Counted from the first letter of the stretch, positions 1 to 11,806 are shown. The stretch: DNA of 64,000 nt from Conus ventricosus (GCA_018398815.1 CM031628.1:3861286-3925285); one strand, 5' to 3'. Made by a program: numbers and translations. Notes: generated by a model not told the origin, from the sequence alone.

Positions 1-24
1 GTGGTGTGTGTGTGTGTGTGTGTT
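1..24. repeat. (GT)n microsatellite at the window edge
   Basis: Alternating GT from the first base. The inverted partner at about 52238-52262 is an AC-rich stretch in the matching place, so this microsatellite predates the duplication. Confidence 0.8.
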
Positions 25-238
25 TATGGGAGGGGGAGGTGGGAGGGAGGAGAAGGTGCGAGAGGAGTGGGACACAAGGAAAGTGCACTGGAGGAAAAAT
101 TGTAGAGGGAGGGATCACAGGTGAATATCTGGCAGTGATCTAAAATTCATTTGAGACTATCATTTAATGGACTTTGTAAAAGGCAAGTCATTAAACTAAA
201 CAAGAGGAACAAAGGACAACGAATAAAGAAGTGTTTTA

Positions 239-835
239 AATCCAGCCGACAGCGGCACGACGGCACGATTTCCTGCTGCCGCACGCTCGCGCACAGCGCT
301 CATTCCCTGCCGACGCACAGATTTGGCCACTTTCTAATTTATTTTTACGGTAGCTCTACAACAACTGACAGTCTTGTGTTAGGTGTCACAGGAAAGAACA
401 AACACTCAACTCCCCTCATCACCAGATCCACTTTGTAATACGATTTCAAGCGCTTCATTGAGCGAGAAATTGCTACCACCCCCCCTTTGCCTGACCGACA
501 TTTTTTCTGGCACAGGAAATACGTGCCGCGCGCCGAGTGGCGGTGGCGCCAGTTTCTTTGTTTCAAAGCTCCTGGGGTCAGCCAAGTTCACAATAGACCA
601 CTGAAAGTATGGTCGACAACTCGTTCCAACATCCCCAAGACTAGTTACAGAGCTTATTTCCCTTGGACCATTTCATGGAAAGTGTAGGCATTTTTTATGT
701 TCCCGTCGTCTGATTGTGGACGACACGGCAGAATGTACTGCTGTCTGTCCGTCATCCGGACTTGGACGACTCGCCTCAAGGGAGAGAAATCCTGTCATCC
801 ACTTTTGTCAGGACTCGGCTGGTAAAGGTTAAAAA
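239..835. mobile_element. About 600-bp insertion absent from the inverted copy
   Basis: In the right arm (about 52020-52060) the flanks meet directly across an A/T run. Here they are separated by about 600 bp that ends in an A11 run at 830-840. An A-rich 3' end and a short TTTTAAA/TTAAAA similarity at the two edges suggest retroposition on the plus strand. No protein domain or tRNA-like promoter box is recognised, so it could be a SINE, a LINE tail or a retrocopied transcript. Its GC content is higher than its surroundings. Confidence 0.55.
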
Positions 836-1096
836 AAAAAATCCTTTCTGAAGTCTGTAGAGGGCACAGTGTCAGGTTTCAAAGGCGTCATTAAAGCACA
901 GTCAAACACGACATGCTGAATTGTAACATCACCAGGACACATACTTCATATCTGGGCAATATTCAGTCTCTAATGAGCTGCACAAAGGCTGAAAATCAGA
1001 TGTGAAACAGGTTTGAGTGTCAAAATAGTCTCACTGAGTCCTTTAACAAATTTTGATGATGAACTGAAAACCTCTTTAGAAACCTCTCTAGTATAT

Positions 1097-1214
1097 ATAC
1101 ATATAATATATATATATATATATATACATATATGTGAGCTGATGAAGACAGGGCAACACTGTCAAAAAATTTCCAAGTAAGTTTTTGATTCCGAGTCTAA
1201 CTACTTTACTAATC
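1097..1214. mobile_element. 118-bp insertion with 13-bp target duplication and a hammerhead-like core
   Basis: CTCTCTAGTATAT occurs at 1084-1096 and again at 1215-1227. The inverted copy has this site once (about 51770-51785), so the empty site is visible. The insert is (TA)n followed by CTGATGA (1139-1145), a GACAG/CTGTC stem (1147-1151 with 1159-1163) and an A run where a hammerhead ribozyme would have GAAA. Hammerhead ribozymes are known in Penelope-like element ends and retrozymes. This is therefore probably a tiny Penelope-derived or retrozyme-like insertion with a degenerate core. Confidence 0.65.
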
Positions 1215-1857
1215 TCTCTAGTATATGATTCTTTGTATGACAACAGGCAATTTATTCTCAATATGACCCGAAACAGTCTTTGCTCCCCTTTTTGCTGCTC
1301 TCTCTGTTTTCTACACTTACAATAATCTTACCCGTAATGTTTATATTCAGTTCAATACCTGTAATGTTTAAGTGGAATTTCATGTCACTGATCTGAACAA
1401 GGACATGAGAGATCTTAGAAGAGAGCTCGAGCAAATTTGTCAGCTTGAGCACCTTCAATGAGATCATCCAGATGGGCAAGTATTATTCTTCATATCATCA
1501 TAGTGCTGGTGCTTCACTGTGTTAACCTGTGTGTGGAGCATTCTCTTGTGTCTTTAATACAAGTCAGTGAAATTCCCAGTTACACCTCAGGGGTAAGTTT
1601 GTTATAACTGTAGAATTCCACTAACCTGTACTCTGTCCCATACAAGGCCATGCAAGAATGTAACTTTTTTTTTGCCACACTGCACACATATATATACGTG
1701 GCATACGATGTTCTCAGGGTAACACTGCACGCATGTACATGTGTGGCAGTTTTGCTTTCCACTCTTTCACCTTGGCAGCTGACCAAGCTGACATCTACGG
1801 TCTGAGACAAGAAACCAACAGTGTGCCTTTCTTTTGGTGAATCCTCATGCCTCAGGG

Positions 1858-2318
1858 CAGGCTGAGGGAGTGCCCTCCTTCACACAGCCTCAGAACATCC
1901 TGTATCCACCAAAAATCCACACAGTTCAGGCACATGATGAATTCAGGTACATGATGAAACAGACAGGCTGAGGCAGTGCTTCCCTTCACACAGCCTCAGA
2001 ACATCCTGTATCCAGCAAAAATCCACACAGTTCAGGTACATGATGAAACAGGCAGGCTGAGGGAGTGCCCTCCTTCACACAGCCTCAGAACACCCTGTAT
2101 CCAGCAAAAATCCACACAGTTCAGGTACATGATGAAACAGACAGGCTGAGGGAGTGCTCCCCTTCACACAGCCTCAGAACACCCTGTATCCAGCAAAAAT
2201 CCCACACAGTTCAGGTACATGATGAAACAGGCAGGCTGAGGGAGTGCCCTCCTTCACACAGCCTCAGAACACCCTGTATCCAGCAAAAATCCACACAGTT
2301 TTAGGTACATGATGAAAA
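1858..2318. repeat. 86-bp tandem repeat, about five units
   Basis: Units contain CACAGCCTCAGAACA, CTGTATCCAGCAAAAATCC and GGTACATGATGAAACAGGCA. The inverted partner at about 47100-47270 has only about two units, so copy number changed after the duplication. Open reading frames through the array are a by-product of repetition. Confidence 0.9.
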
Positions 2319-3319
2319 GAGTTAAAGATAGCAGATATTTGGTACCACCTATACATTACTTTAGTCCATTATATTTCTCACTTTTATGAGCCAGATAAAC
2401 TGTGCTCTATGTCCACTCAATAACAGCACTGGTATTGCAATTTCTGGGTTAACTGTACAAAGGCATTAAGCAGGACTCCATGTGTGTAAGGAATGCCATG
2501 CAATTCAACTGTCCCAAGGCACAATTTTCTGGGTAGTGCGGGGCGCCTACTGTACACACCATTTAAGAGTTTACAAAAGTGTTGTAAGCCGACTGTTTTC
2601 TCCTCCCTCCTTCATTCCCTCCCCCTTCCCCAACCCCCAACAAAACAGAGACAGCACTGTGTGCTAGGTTGAGGAGCTGCAGTCTTTCCCTTTCCCCTGA
2701 CAGTGCTGGGGAATCTGAGGCTGGAACAGACGGCTGGAATCAATCGCCCGACTTTTGATCACAGAAGTGAATCACGTCATGATGTGCGTCATATGTCCCT
2801 TGCATGTTCCCGGCCTCCAAGAAGACACCATATCTGCAGTTTTGCCCCAGTAGTCCACATTTCCTTACTGCTTACCTGACAGCTTGCTTGCCTTTTCTTG
2901 GCGACTGGATGCTTTTTTTTCTGGGCTCAGTCGTCGTCCATGATCCACTCCACGCAAAGGGCTCAAGGGCACAATGTGAACTGTTAAGCAGTGATTTGTT
3001 CCCCATGTAGAGGTGCTGCTGAACAGCAAGAATTTGCTACTGAGCAGGTCTCAGGGGACCATGGACGATGACTGAAGCATGCGACAACATATAAGCTGAA
3101 CTGCGTTCATCGTGTGCCATATCAAGGACATCAGTGGAGTCCACTGAAAACAGAACTGAGGACAGTGGCTTCATCTAGCTTTGACACCCCCAACCCCCCT
3201 CCAATCCAACTTGTCTTTTATGTGAAACTCTTGAGTGGGTGAATCAACACAGGAAGGGTTTAGTGTCTCATGAATGATTGATCAAGCATTAGAAATAGCA
3301 GCACGAGGAAACAAAAGGT

Positions 3320-4150
3320 GTTCACTAGGCAAGGAAAGAAAGGTGTGTGATCTTGTTCTCTCGTCAAGGATAGAAAGGAGGGCGTTTTCTTGCCAAGAAA
3401 GGTGGGCATTCTCTTGCCAAGAAAGGTGTGTGTTCTCTTGCCAAGGAAAGAAAAGGTGTGTGTTCTCTTTACAAGGAAAGAAAGGTGTGTGTCCTCTTGA
3501 CAAGGAAGAAAGGTTTGTGTCCTCTTGACAAGGAAAGAAAGGTGTGTGTTCTCTTGCCAAAAAAGAAAGGTGTGTGTTCTCTTGACAAGGAAAGAAAAGT
3601 GTGTGTTCTCTTGCCAAGGAAAGAAAGGTGTGTGTTCTCTTGCCAGGGAAAGAAAGGTGTGCGTTCTCTTGCCAAGGAAAGAAAGGTGTGTGTTCTCTTG
3701 CCAGGGAAAGAAAGGTGTGTGTTCTCTTGCCAGGGAAAGAAAGGTGTGTGTTCTCTTGCCAGGGAAAGAAAGGTTGTGTGTTCTCTTGCCTGGGAAAGAA
3801 AGGTGTGTGTTCTCTTGCCAGGGAAAGAAAGGTGTGTGTTCTCTTGCCAGGGAAAGAAAGAAAGGTGTGTGTTCTCTTGCCAAGGAAAGAAAGGTGTGTG
3901 TTCTCTTGCCAGGGAAAGAAAGGTGTGTGTTCTCTTGCCAGGGAAAGAAAGGTGTGTGTTCTCTTGCCAAGGAAAAAAGGTATGTGTTCTCTTGCCAAGG
4001 AAAGAAAGGTGTGTGTTCTCTTGCCAGGGAAAGAAAGGTGTGTGTTCTCTTGCCAGGGAAAGAAAGGTGTGTGTTCCTCTTGCCAAGGAAAGAAAGGTGT
4101 GTGTTCTCTTGTGTTCTCTTGCCAAGGAAAGAGAGATGCGTGTTCTCTAG
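3320..4150. repeat. 29-bp minisatellite, about 28 units
   Basis: The unit is AAGGAAAGAAAGGTGTGTGTTCTCTTGCC with A/G variants. Because 29 is not a multiple of three, an 87-nt super-period cycles the frames, and several frames on both strands stay open for 200-300 codons. These long ORFs have no start context, no non-repeat conserved domain and no splice evidence, so I treat the array as non-coding. It lies in the intron downstream of exon C. Confidence 0.9.
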
Positions 4151-4513
4151 CTAAGGACAGAAAGCATAAAACTGGCAGCTGGGAGTAACGTGTCAGGTAA
4201 ATCACTTAGGAATCTTAGTTTGAGTATTAGGCTGTACACTTTGCTCCCTCCACTCCAAGAAGTTTCTTTTCGACAGGGGTCTTGATTGGGAAATGTGTTC
4301 AGGCTCAGTAGAATAGTAAAGCACTTGTTTCGAAAGGTAAATGTAAGACAACGGTCTTCTGAAACTTGAAAGACTAAACATATTTTTCTATGGTACTGCG
4401 CATTTTGTACCGATCTTATTTCACAGACAAGAACATACCACTATCAACTATTACTTGATTTGGCATGCCAAGTTTCATCCTTCTTCCAGAGACTGCAGGC
4501 CATGTGTACTTAC

Positions 4514-4621
4514 AGAGTGGGGTTTCCTCCTTCTGTGGCTCCTGGGTCTCCACATCGCGGCTTTCAGTTCTTGCAACTAAAGCTGCTGGTGCGCGTGTGA
4601 CAGCAGCGCGTGCGACTTCAT
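4514..4621 (-). CDS. Exon C (left copy): Thr/Ala/Glu-rich stalk of Ig-like receptor
   Basis: On the minus strand an acceptor GATACAG precedes 4621 and a consensus donor GTAAGT follows 4514. The exon is 108 bp (2+105+1), in phase 1 at both ends, exactly as needed to follow exon B (19636-19854). It encodes 35 residues rich in Ala, Thr, Glu and Pro, with no cysteine and no hydrophobic segment: a stalk-like linker between an extracellular domain and the membrane. The right copy has a stalk exon of similar size in the same position (46275-46373) with quite different sequence but a similar donor context. The next exon, expected to be the transmembrane one, would lie to the left of the window. Called from splice sites, phase and synteny, without transcript evidence. 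Confidence 0.6.
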
Positions 4622-5199
4622 CTGTATCAAGCACAACATCCTCAGATCATGGAACAGAGAAGAAAAAATACACATGATGCTACAAGTCTTTTCAGTCATA
4701 CATGTTTAAATGGCGTGCACGCACACTCACACACCAACACACAGTTATACCTAATTAACAACTTTCTTGCAAAGTTATGTTTATTAAACTCTATGAGCAG
4801 CCTGTTACTATCAATCATTAACTTAACATCATTTCTTACCTCGTATTCATACTAGCACAACTGGTCAGGTCCAGTAGATGGAAGAAGAAGGCAGGTACAG
4901 TTGTCATTGTTTTCTCTGAATTACACTGTGACTTTACAGTTTAACACAACCAGCACAGAGCTGACCACCGCTTCCGTTACTAATGATAGTCTTGAGTCTG
5001 AATGCACAGGAGAATACAGTCACCTTTGCAGAAACTTTCCCTTTTGTCGATTTTTCTTCAGTACATACAAAATATACACCTTCGGAGTTCTTCCAATACC
5101 TTACACACTTTGCACTCACATGGCAGAAAAAATAAAAGTACTTCTATAAGGAAGACAGTTTACGCAGGTCTATTAAGGAAATATCTAAAGTTGCACATC

Positions 5200-6232
5200 T
5201 GTCAGCAGTCAGAAAAGGGAGAACATTTACACAGTTTACATCTCCTTCAGCTCTTCCAGTTTTGCACAGAGTTTTTTCTCAAGTTTTGACACTTCTTCAG
5301 TCTTTTCCTTGGCAGACCTCATTGCGTTGGACTTGGCTATACACCTCAGCAGTTAGGACATCGTTCTTGGTGCACGATTCGTCGATCGTTTTCTGTTTAA
5401 AAAGCTGCTTGAAGACCCTGCAGCTGCTGATGTGGAAGGTGGATCTTGAGACCCCCCCTGTCACTGCAGTAAAACTTGAAGTTGAAGGCAGTTGACTGCC
5501 AGTCTCCTGCCTTGCACCCGGTGGTTCAGATCTTGGTGAGGAGTTTCGGTTTCCAAGAGTGAATCCATGCATGGTCAGCTGTGTGGCACCACCGGCATTT
5601 CTCTTATTCTCATGTTCATGTTCCACCAACCGTTTTGTGTTCACTCCATCAGCATGACTCTTCACAGCACTGATGCCCATACCCGAGATACTAAAACTCT
5701 TCTTGCACAATGTGCACCTTGCTGAGTGTTCATTTTCCTCCACGAGCTAACCAACCTTTGAAAGCATCTTTTTCTGCCCACATATCATTGAAAACGCAGT
5801 CTCCTTTCCCCATCTTGCAGCTCAGTAGCACTATTTGGCGCAAAACATCGACCGTCGACACAACCCGATGGTAACCAAAGGGAAAGAACTCTGTTGGCTT
5901 CTACACTTACGTCTATAGTAAGTCAAACACTAGTCACTGACGAGTTACTTCCCTTCTGCTTCAGCTAGGCTGTTGTCGGTTGCTACGGGATCGGCGATCA
6001 CGAAGCCACATGGAGTGACAGAAATTGTGATTTATTTCGTATAAAAAACATTTTCTTGAGTGACAGTCACTTCCTTGCTTTGAGAGGACAGATTGTGACC
6101 GATTTTGAAATTTCAAGGACTTTTCCAGGGGGTTAGGCCTTCAGCTTATTTTTAAGTACTTTTCCAGGCCTTGAAATGGTCATGTCAAATCTCAAGCACT
6201 TTTCAAGAAAATAAGGGGGTGTACGAACCCTG
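5200..6232 (-). mobile_element. Internally deleted hAT element
   Basis: The right edge is the terminal motif GTACGAACCCTG at 6221-6232, shared with the other hAT copies in the window. Reading leftwards from it, a transposase N-terminus with a BED-type finger (about 5830-5600) is followed after a short Ser/Pro-rich stretch by a Lys/Glu-rich coiled-coil C-terminus ending near 5210. The RNase H-like catalytic core is missing, so this is a deletion derivative. I could not place the left terminus; it may lie anywhere down to about 4860. It sits in the B-C intron of the left receptor gene. Confidence 0.65.
5297..5830 (-). pseudogene. hAT transposase remnant: BED zinc finger joined to C-terminus
   Basis: The reading starts with an FNDMW...FKGWL pattern, then CTLCKK and a GMGISAVKSHADG stretch. 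These are the Trp, CxxC and His features of the BED-like finger in this transposase family. The frame changes once between the start and the CxxC, near 5745. The downstream part ends in the coiled-coil segment KEKTEEVSKLEKKL in another frame. BED domains bind the element's terminal DNA. With no catalytic domain it cannot be an active transposase. A domesticated DNA-binding protein is possible but unsupported. Confidence 0.65.
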
Positions 6233-6290
6233 TCACACACAAACACATTCTCTCTCTCACACACATTCTTGTGCACTTATTCTTAAGACA

Positions 6291-7266
6291 CCCCAGGGGT
6301 GGAGCAGAAAATCATAGCTATACTGAAAAGGCCGGGGGTCAAGCGGGACACTTTAGGCTCCTGGTGGGGTGCAGGGGCAATGCCTTGGGGGTTTGGGGGG
6401 AAAATGCCTCCCAGACACTAAAGAAAATTGTTGCCAAGACACTTTTGTGGCCTCTCCTTGAAAACAAAGTTCATAATTAACTTCTGTACAAAGAGACTCC
6501 AAATATGACAAAATACGACTTATGGCTTAGTATCAAACTGAAAATGTTACGCAAAGTACTTAGATTCAGTAAACCATCAAAACAATACAGGATGCAATGT
6601 ATATATTACTCACCAGTGATGTTAATGAAAATAGCGGCCAAATTTCAATCACTTAATTTATAAGTTCAAGAATGAGGATTCCTGTTTTAGTTGTTTTTTT
6701 TTTTTTTTTTAAAGTCTTACATAGCTTAAATTCAGCAGAGTCAATGTCTGCACTAGCACTGGATTGGAACAAACACTAAGCAAAATCAAAAGCTGAAGTG
6801 GGCCAAGTCTTACGACAGAGATCAGTGGCTGGTGGCACTGGGGTATCTGAAAAATGGAAACCAAAGGTTAGGTTAGGTTTAATCTCTCCACATGTTTTGA
6901 CTCCTGGGAATGCACTTCGATCGACTTTTTTCCATTTGACTTGTACACAAGCTTCCGACTGCACAGTATACACCAAGCAACGCCCACTTCATTTGTTTTC
7001 CGCAGCCATTTTCGGAACGGACGAATCAATTCGTCCATCTCATCCATCCATTCATTTCTCCACTTGCTTTTCTTCAGGTCACTGTCAATCTTGCATGCCT
7101 CTGCTTCGTCATTAATCAGCTCCATTTCTGACAAATATAAAGCACAACGATATGGTCTTCGCACACGACGGGCACAAAAACCTGAATCGGAACACGGACC
7201 GCGCACACAGGGAATAAAAAGGAAAAATATGGAATTCCGCATCATACGGAAGGTTTCCCACCCCTG
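6291..7266 (-). mobile_element. Second hAT-like derivative with BED finger
   Basis: The edges CAGGGGTGGAGC (about 6291) and CCACCCCTG (7258-7266) look like short inverted termini of a deletion derivative. On the minus strand, about 7130-6900 encodes a BED-like finger: a WRNEWMDEMDEL lead, then WCILCSRKLVYKSNGKKSI, then HSQESKH. This is a different family from the neighbouring element. No clean target duplication is visible; only CACC is shared. A G-rich block at 6330-6410 resembles the 3' subterminal block of the hAT at 39145-40845. Confidence 0.5.
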
Positions 7267-9067
7267 TCACCTTTCAGCCAAGGAATGTTTTGTTCTGTTG
7301 GCTGGCTATAATCAACATTACCTTGTTCTAGAGCTACCTGCCCCCTTACCTCCCTTGATTGATGAATCCTGTTCATTTTATGTAAAATCTTTAAAATGTG
7401 ACTGCCTCAGAACCTTAAATTTCAAAACACATACGTCACTAATGTCATAAAAGTTAATGTGTTTTATTTGTTGCAACTATGCTCGACTGGAACACCCATG
7501 TTTTCTTTCTCTAACCTGTTATTTTACACAGTTAAATATTGGTACCATTTTTTCAATCTGCCCCTCAAACCTTGCACAATTCTTATTTCGTTTCACTTTC
7601 TTCCGAAGACCTGGTTGTCCTGGCAAGAGACCCCTCCATCCTGGAACAGACACTCTCTTCTCTGGGACTGTTGGTGAACTTGGAATAGTCAGACAGGATT
7701 CCATCTCTGTGTATCATACACGTGGGATGCCCTTCCAAATGGACTTGAGTGTTACGAATGGTGTGCAGCGCATGTTTGCTGTCTGACTCTCATCTGAAGA
7801 AGTTTGGACGAGTGTACGTCTTTTTCTCCACACACACCCACACCACACAAACACAGATATCCTGGCAACAAGTTAAGGTGCTTCTTTTTTGTCTTTTGCT
7901 GCCTAACCATCAAAATCATAAGCACATATTACACAATAAGGACAAGCAGGGACATCAATAATTCATACCATCACCATTAGGGGTGTGCAACAAAACAAAG
8001 GTGCTATACTGACATATTAGATATATTTATTCTTTTTCTTCGGCACTGGCTTCGCTGGCACCCACAGCAGTGTCATCAGACAGTTTATGCACTTGGCGGC
8101 ATCAGGCCCAAGTTGCACAGTCTTCACACAGTTCAGAAGCCGCTCGCCAAAGCAGTTCACAGAGTCCTTCAAGGGACTCCCACACTACAGAAGAAATACA
8201 CGTCGTCGTCCCGATGGAAAACTCTAAAGCCCTTGAACACACACGATGTCTACTGACCACTCGGTCAGCTTCTCCACATCCCTCTGGATGGAGACAGCGG
8301 CTGGGTTCGTGCTGCACCCCACACCCGGTTGGCAGTCAGCTCCAGGTCGGACACGGGGGTTCACCGACACCTGGGGAAACCGACAACCAGCAAGGACCTG
8401 CCTTCAGTCTCTCTTCAGCACTCTAGGGTGTTTCTGTGCCAGCAGCTCTGTTGAGAATGAAGGGAAATCCTCGCTCACTCCGACTGACATAAAACGTGGG
8501 TGAGCAGCTGTCAGGTAAACGGTCAACCGGTGAACAGGTAAACTTGTGCCTGTCCCGAAGTGTCCCCACAATTTCGGACCAGACAAAATGGTCCGTCACA
8601 TCGAGCTGGGTGTGTCTTCCAGATGCACAGGCAGAGAACAAACGCTCCTTCACTCTGGCCCTTCTCTTCGGTCTCAGTTGGCCAGTCCACGCTGCTTTCA
8701 GACCATAATAGGTCTTGCTTCTTTGGCTGCAGAGCTCCGTCCCCTGGGACGCTTCCACCTGCACCCCCTTCCCTGGGAAGCAGATGCAAGCATCCCTTCA
8801 GCCAGTGATCCAGTCGGTCTGGGCATGCAGCATGCTAGCTATGACCAGGCCCCCCCCCCCCCCCCCCCCCCCCCCCCGCACCTCTGAATGAGCAAAACTG
8901 TTCAAAAGCCTGGCCACAAAACACAAGGTCAAAAAGTGACAATCGTTATTTCTGTCAGGCCTGTGGTGCTCCAAAACACTTTGGAGAACGATACCTCTGA
9001 TGAAACATTCGCTTGTGTGAAACGTTTCGGAGACCAGCTGGTTCCGTAAATTGTAAGCTATACTTTG
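7267..9067. other. Intron sequence, no confident gene
   Basis: No recognised protein or RNA gene. A minus-strand open frame at 8423-8764 (113 codons) is free of low complexity but matches no family I know. Minus strand 8110-8017 contains AATAAA near 8035 and could be a 3' end, but no exon chain supports it. A C29 run at 8850-8878 abuts mixed sequence. This stretch is absent from the right arm's B'-C' intron, so it was gained on the left or lost on the right. Confidence 0.5.
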
Positions 9068-9102
9068 ATTAACTGGTTCCCAGGTGTTGAGCATGAAGCA
9101 AA

Positions 9103-9290
9103 AAGGAAATTTTCATTCTAAAATTACGTTTAATCTAACATACTTACCGTGGCTCACTAATGCAATAAGCGGCAGCAATTTGCTATCCCTGCCCCGTATA
9201 CAATAAAGTCCGTACGGACAACAAAACCCCTGAAAGGGCCTCGTGCCTCGCGCATGCTCAGAACAGTCCTCTTTTCGAGGTATATTAAAA
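9103..9290. repeat. DIRS left inverted terminal repeat (3' end of element)
   Basis: From ACCGTGGCTCACTAATGCAA (9147) to about 9280 it is nearly identical to the reverse complement of 16795-16900. The outer 45 bp (AAGGAAATTTTCATTC onwards) is specific to this end. Confidence 0.85.
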
Positions 9291-9344
9291 CCTGACTGAG
9301 AACTCCTGATGGAACCAGGAAGGCGGGGAGGTAGGGAGGGTCTC

Positions 9345-9437
9345 TGCGTGAGCCACGGTAAGTATGTTAGATTAAACGTAATTTTAGAATGAAAATTTCC
9401 TTTTAATTACACATACTATACCGTGGCTCACTAATGC
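9345..9437. repeat. DIRS internal complementary region
   Basis: Its left half is the reverse complement of the outer edge of the left terminus (TAGAATGAAAATTTCCTT). Its right half continues as the outer edge of the right terminus (TTAATTACACATACTATACC). The two end-specific sequences meet at about 9402-9405, sharing a T run. This head-to-tail junction is the signature used by DIRS-1 elements to rebuild their ends. Confidence 0.85.
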
Positions 9438-9471
9438 AGAGTCGCACTACCTGGAAGGAGGGCTCACCTGG

Positions 9472-10420
9472 TTACCGCCTGGAGGAGCAAGAAGGGCCGG
9501 ATCGTGTGGCGGAGATGGAATGTTGCGCCACCACAGCTGATGCGATGCCCCTAGACCCATCATCACGCAGACGAGAAACGTCGCGCAGGTAGAATTGGAT
9601 GAAGGTGCCAGGGGACCACCAATATGCGGCATCTAGCACACCCTGAATGCTGGCATTATGAGCTACTGCCAGCGAAGACGCCCATGCCCTAATCTCATGA
9701 GGTCTAGGTGAGAAAACAGCCAAATCCCCCTCAGGTCTCGCGTACGCAGCTTTAATGACTTCTCTCAGCCATCGAGAGATTGAAGAGCGCCTGATGTCCT
9801 CCTTATAACCTTCGTTGTAAGAGAGAAACAGGTGGCGCTGCTTGGAACGAGAAGATTTCGTGCGTTTCCTATACTCCCGCAAAGCGCGAACCGGACAGAG
9901 AGTGCGGTCTTCGTCGTCCGGGGCGAGAATAGAAGTGAGAGGAAGAATGGAGATGGTCGGGGAAGAAGAACCTGGCAACTGGTTTTTCGCTAAAAACTCT
10001 GGGAGGAGGCGAAGAGATATCGAGCCATCCGGTTCGGAAGCGACGTCCCTAGGCAGGCCACTAAGGGCGTGGACCTCACTGCAGCGCCTCCCTGAGGCCA
10101 GGGAAACGAGAAAGGCTGTTTTGAAGGAAAGGAATTTCAGAGAACACTCCCGGATGGGCTCGTAAGGGGGAAGCCTGAGGGAGGAGAGGACTAAGAAAAG
10201 ATCCCACGCCGGGGGCATCGGGCCTCCTGTAGGGCCGCTCCTCTGACCAGATCCCGCAGAAGAGGGTCGTCCCCGAAGGAGGGGCCCCCTAACTGGCGGA
10301 TAGTGGTGGAAATAGCCGCCCTGTGAACCTTAACAGAGGAGGCTGAAAGATTTCTCTCCGATGACAGAAAGGCTAGGTAGTTCGCCAATTGGCATTGAGA
10401 AGGAGAATGAGGTGATACTG
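9472..10420 (-). pseudogene. DIRS tyrosine recombinase, main part
   Basis: A 248-codon frame (10218-9472) carries the catalytic set: Arg in SLASGRRCSEVHAL (about residue 44-45), HEIR (His174, Arg177), Trp200 and the nucleophile context FIQFYLRD (Tyr210). This family would cut and rejoin the circular DNA copy into the genome. Upstream residues continue in 10420-10191 in another frame, so one indel lies near 10215. The reading then runs into the hAT at 10421 and resumes at 12871. All visible catalytic residues are kept even though the gene is broken. Confidence 0.85.
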
Positions 10421-11399
10421 CAGGGTTCCCACTTCTTCACAGGAAAAAAATTCAAGGGTTTTTCAAGGGTTTCTAAAGGGGATATTTTAATTTTTAAAGG
10501 GGCAAATTTAGCCGTACGATTGAAAAAAAAAAAAGTGAATAATTACCTTACACATGTAATCCAGCCATGATGATAAGGTGATTACACTTCTGTAGTCTTT
10601 TCCATGCTCAATATCATATACAAAAAATAAAAAATGAAGTCTTTATACAGAAAATGAGAAATCGAAAAAGAAAACTTTCAATCTGCTTTCTGGACCAGTA
10701 TCTGACATGGGATGTCCAGCTGCTTCTGTTTCAAGTCCTTATTCAATGATTCATCAAAAAGCATGACATATTCATTAATTCTCTTCCGGCAGCTGCAGCG
10801 GAGGCCCCCTCTCTGGCACATTTCAGGAGGGAGCTCTGCAAACTTTACTTTTAAAATACAGCCACTGTATGTTTGTGTGGAAGTGTGTGTGAATGGTTGG
10901 CGGGCCTGGACTAGCCTAATGCTTGTTCTGGGGCAGGATCGGGAGCGGGATAACCCCTCTTGAAAAGGTGAACGTGGGTAGCCTTCCTGCAGCTCCACAC
11001 TGAACTTTTTTTTTGTTTGTTTGTTTTTTTAAACTTTTTTTTAATTGCTTTAAACAAAATGACAATAACAAATACACAAAAGAAATCATATTCATTATAA
11101 GTGAATTAAATATAAAGCTAGAAAAAAAGTATGAGAGGAGAGAGAGAAAGAGAGAGGGAGGGAGGGAGTGGGGGAGTGAGAGAGAGAGAGAGAGAGATTG
11201 GGTGGTTGGGTTTGTGCGTGACTTCAAATGCTTTCAGTAACATGCTTTAAATCAAGTTTTGGATGTTGGACAAACAAGCTGTAAAACACAGTATGGGCAA
11301 ACAAGACCTATATCAATCATATGTAGTGTAACACAAAAATACTAAATACTTGATTACATGCGGGAGCAAAAGTGGCCTTTTGAACTGTTTTTTTAGTTT

Positions 11400-11458
<59 letters not shown>

Positions 11459-11513
11459 TCGTGTGTGTGTATCTGTGTGTGTGTGTTTGTCTCTCTCTCT
11501 CTCTCTCTCTGTC

Positions 11514-11548
<35 letters not shown>

Positions 11549-11596
11549 CTCTCTCTCTCTTTGTGTGTGTGTGTGTGTGTGTTGTGTGTGCGCGCG

Positions 11597-11669
<73 letters not shown>

Positions 11670-11681
11670 CTCTATGTGTGT

Positions 11682-11736
<55 letters not shown>

Positions 11737-11744
11737 GTGTGTGT

Positions 11745-11805
<61 letters not shown>

Positions 11806-11806
11806 G
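11400..11806. repeat. (GT)n/(CT)n microsatellite
   Basis: About 400 bp of almost pure GT with short CT blocks, inside the inner hAT. All three plus frames stay open (Val/Cys or Cys/Val repeats), which is compositional. A GA-rich tract precedes it at 11130-11198. Confidence 0.95.

Larger units (their letters stand above)
1..3010. repeat. Left arm of a large inverted duplication
   Basis: The plus strand here matches the reverse complement of two blocks on the right: 1-1690 pairs with about 51300-52262 and 1790-3010 with about 46420-47330. Shared landmarks include the (GT)n start, the AAGTCATTAAACTAAACAAG stretch, the 86-bp tandem repeat and the segment around 2930. The right-hand copy is split by a Penelope-like element. 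The block is intronic, downstream of exon C of the left receptor gene. ORFs here are short and not conserved as protein, so I call no gene. Confidence 0.85.
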
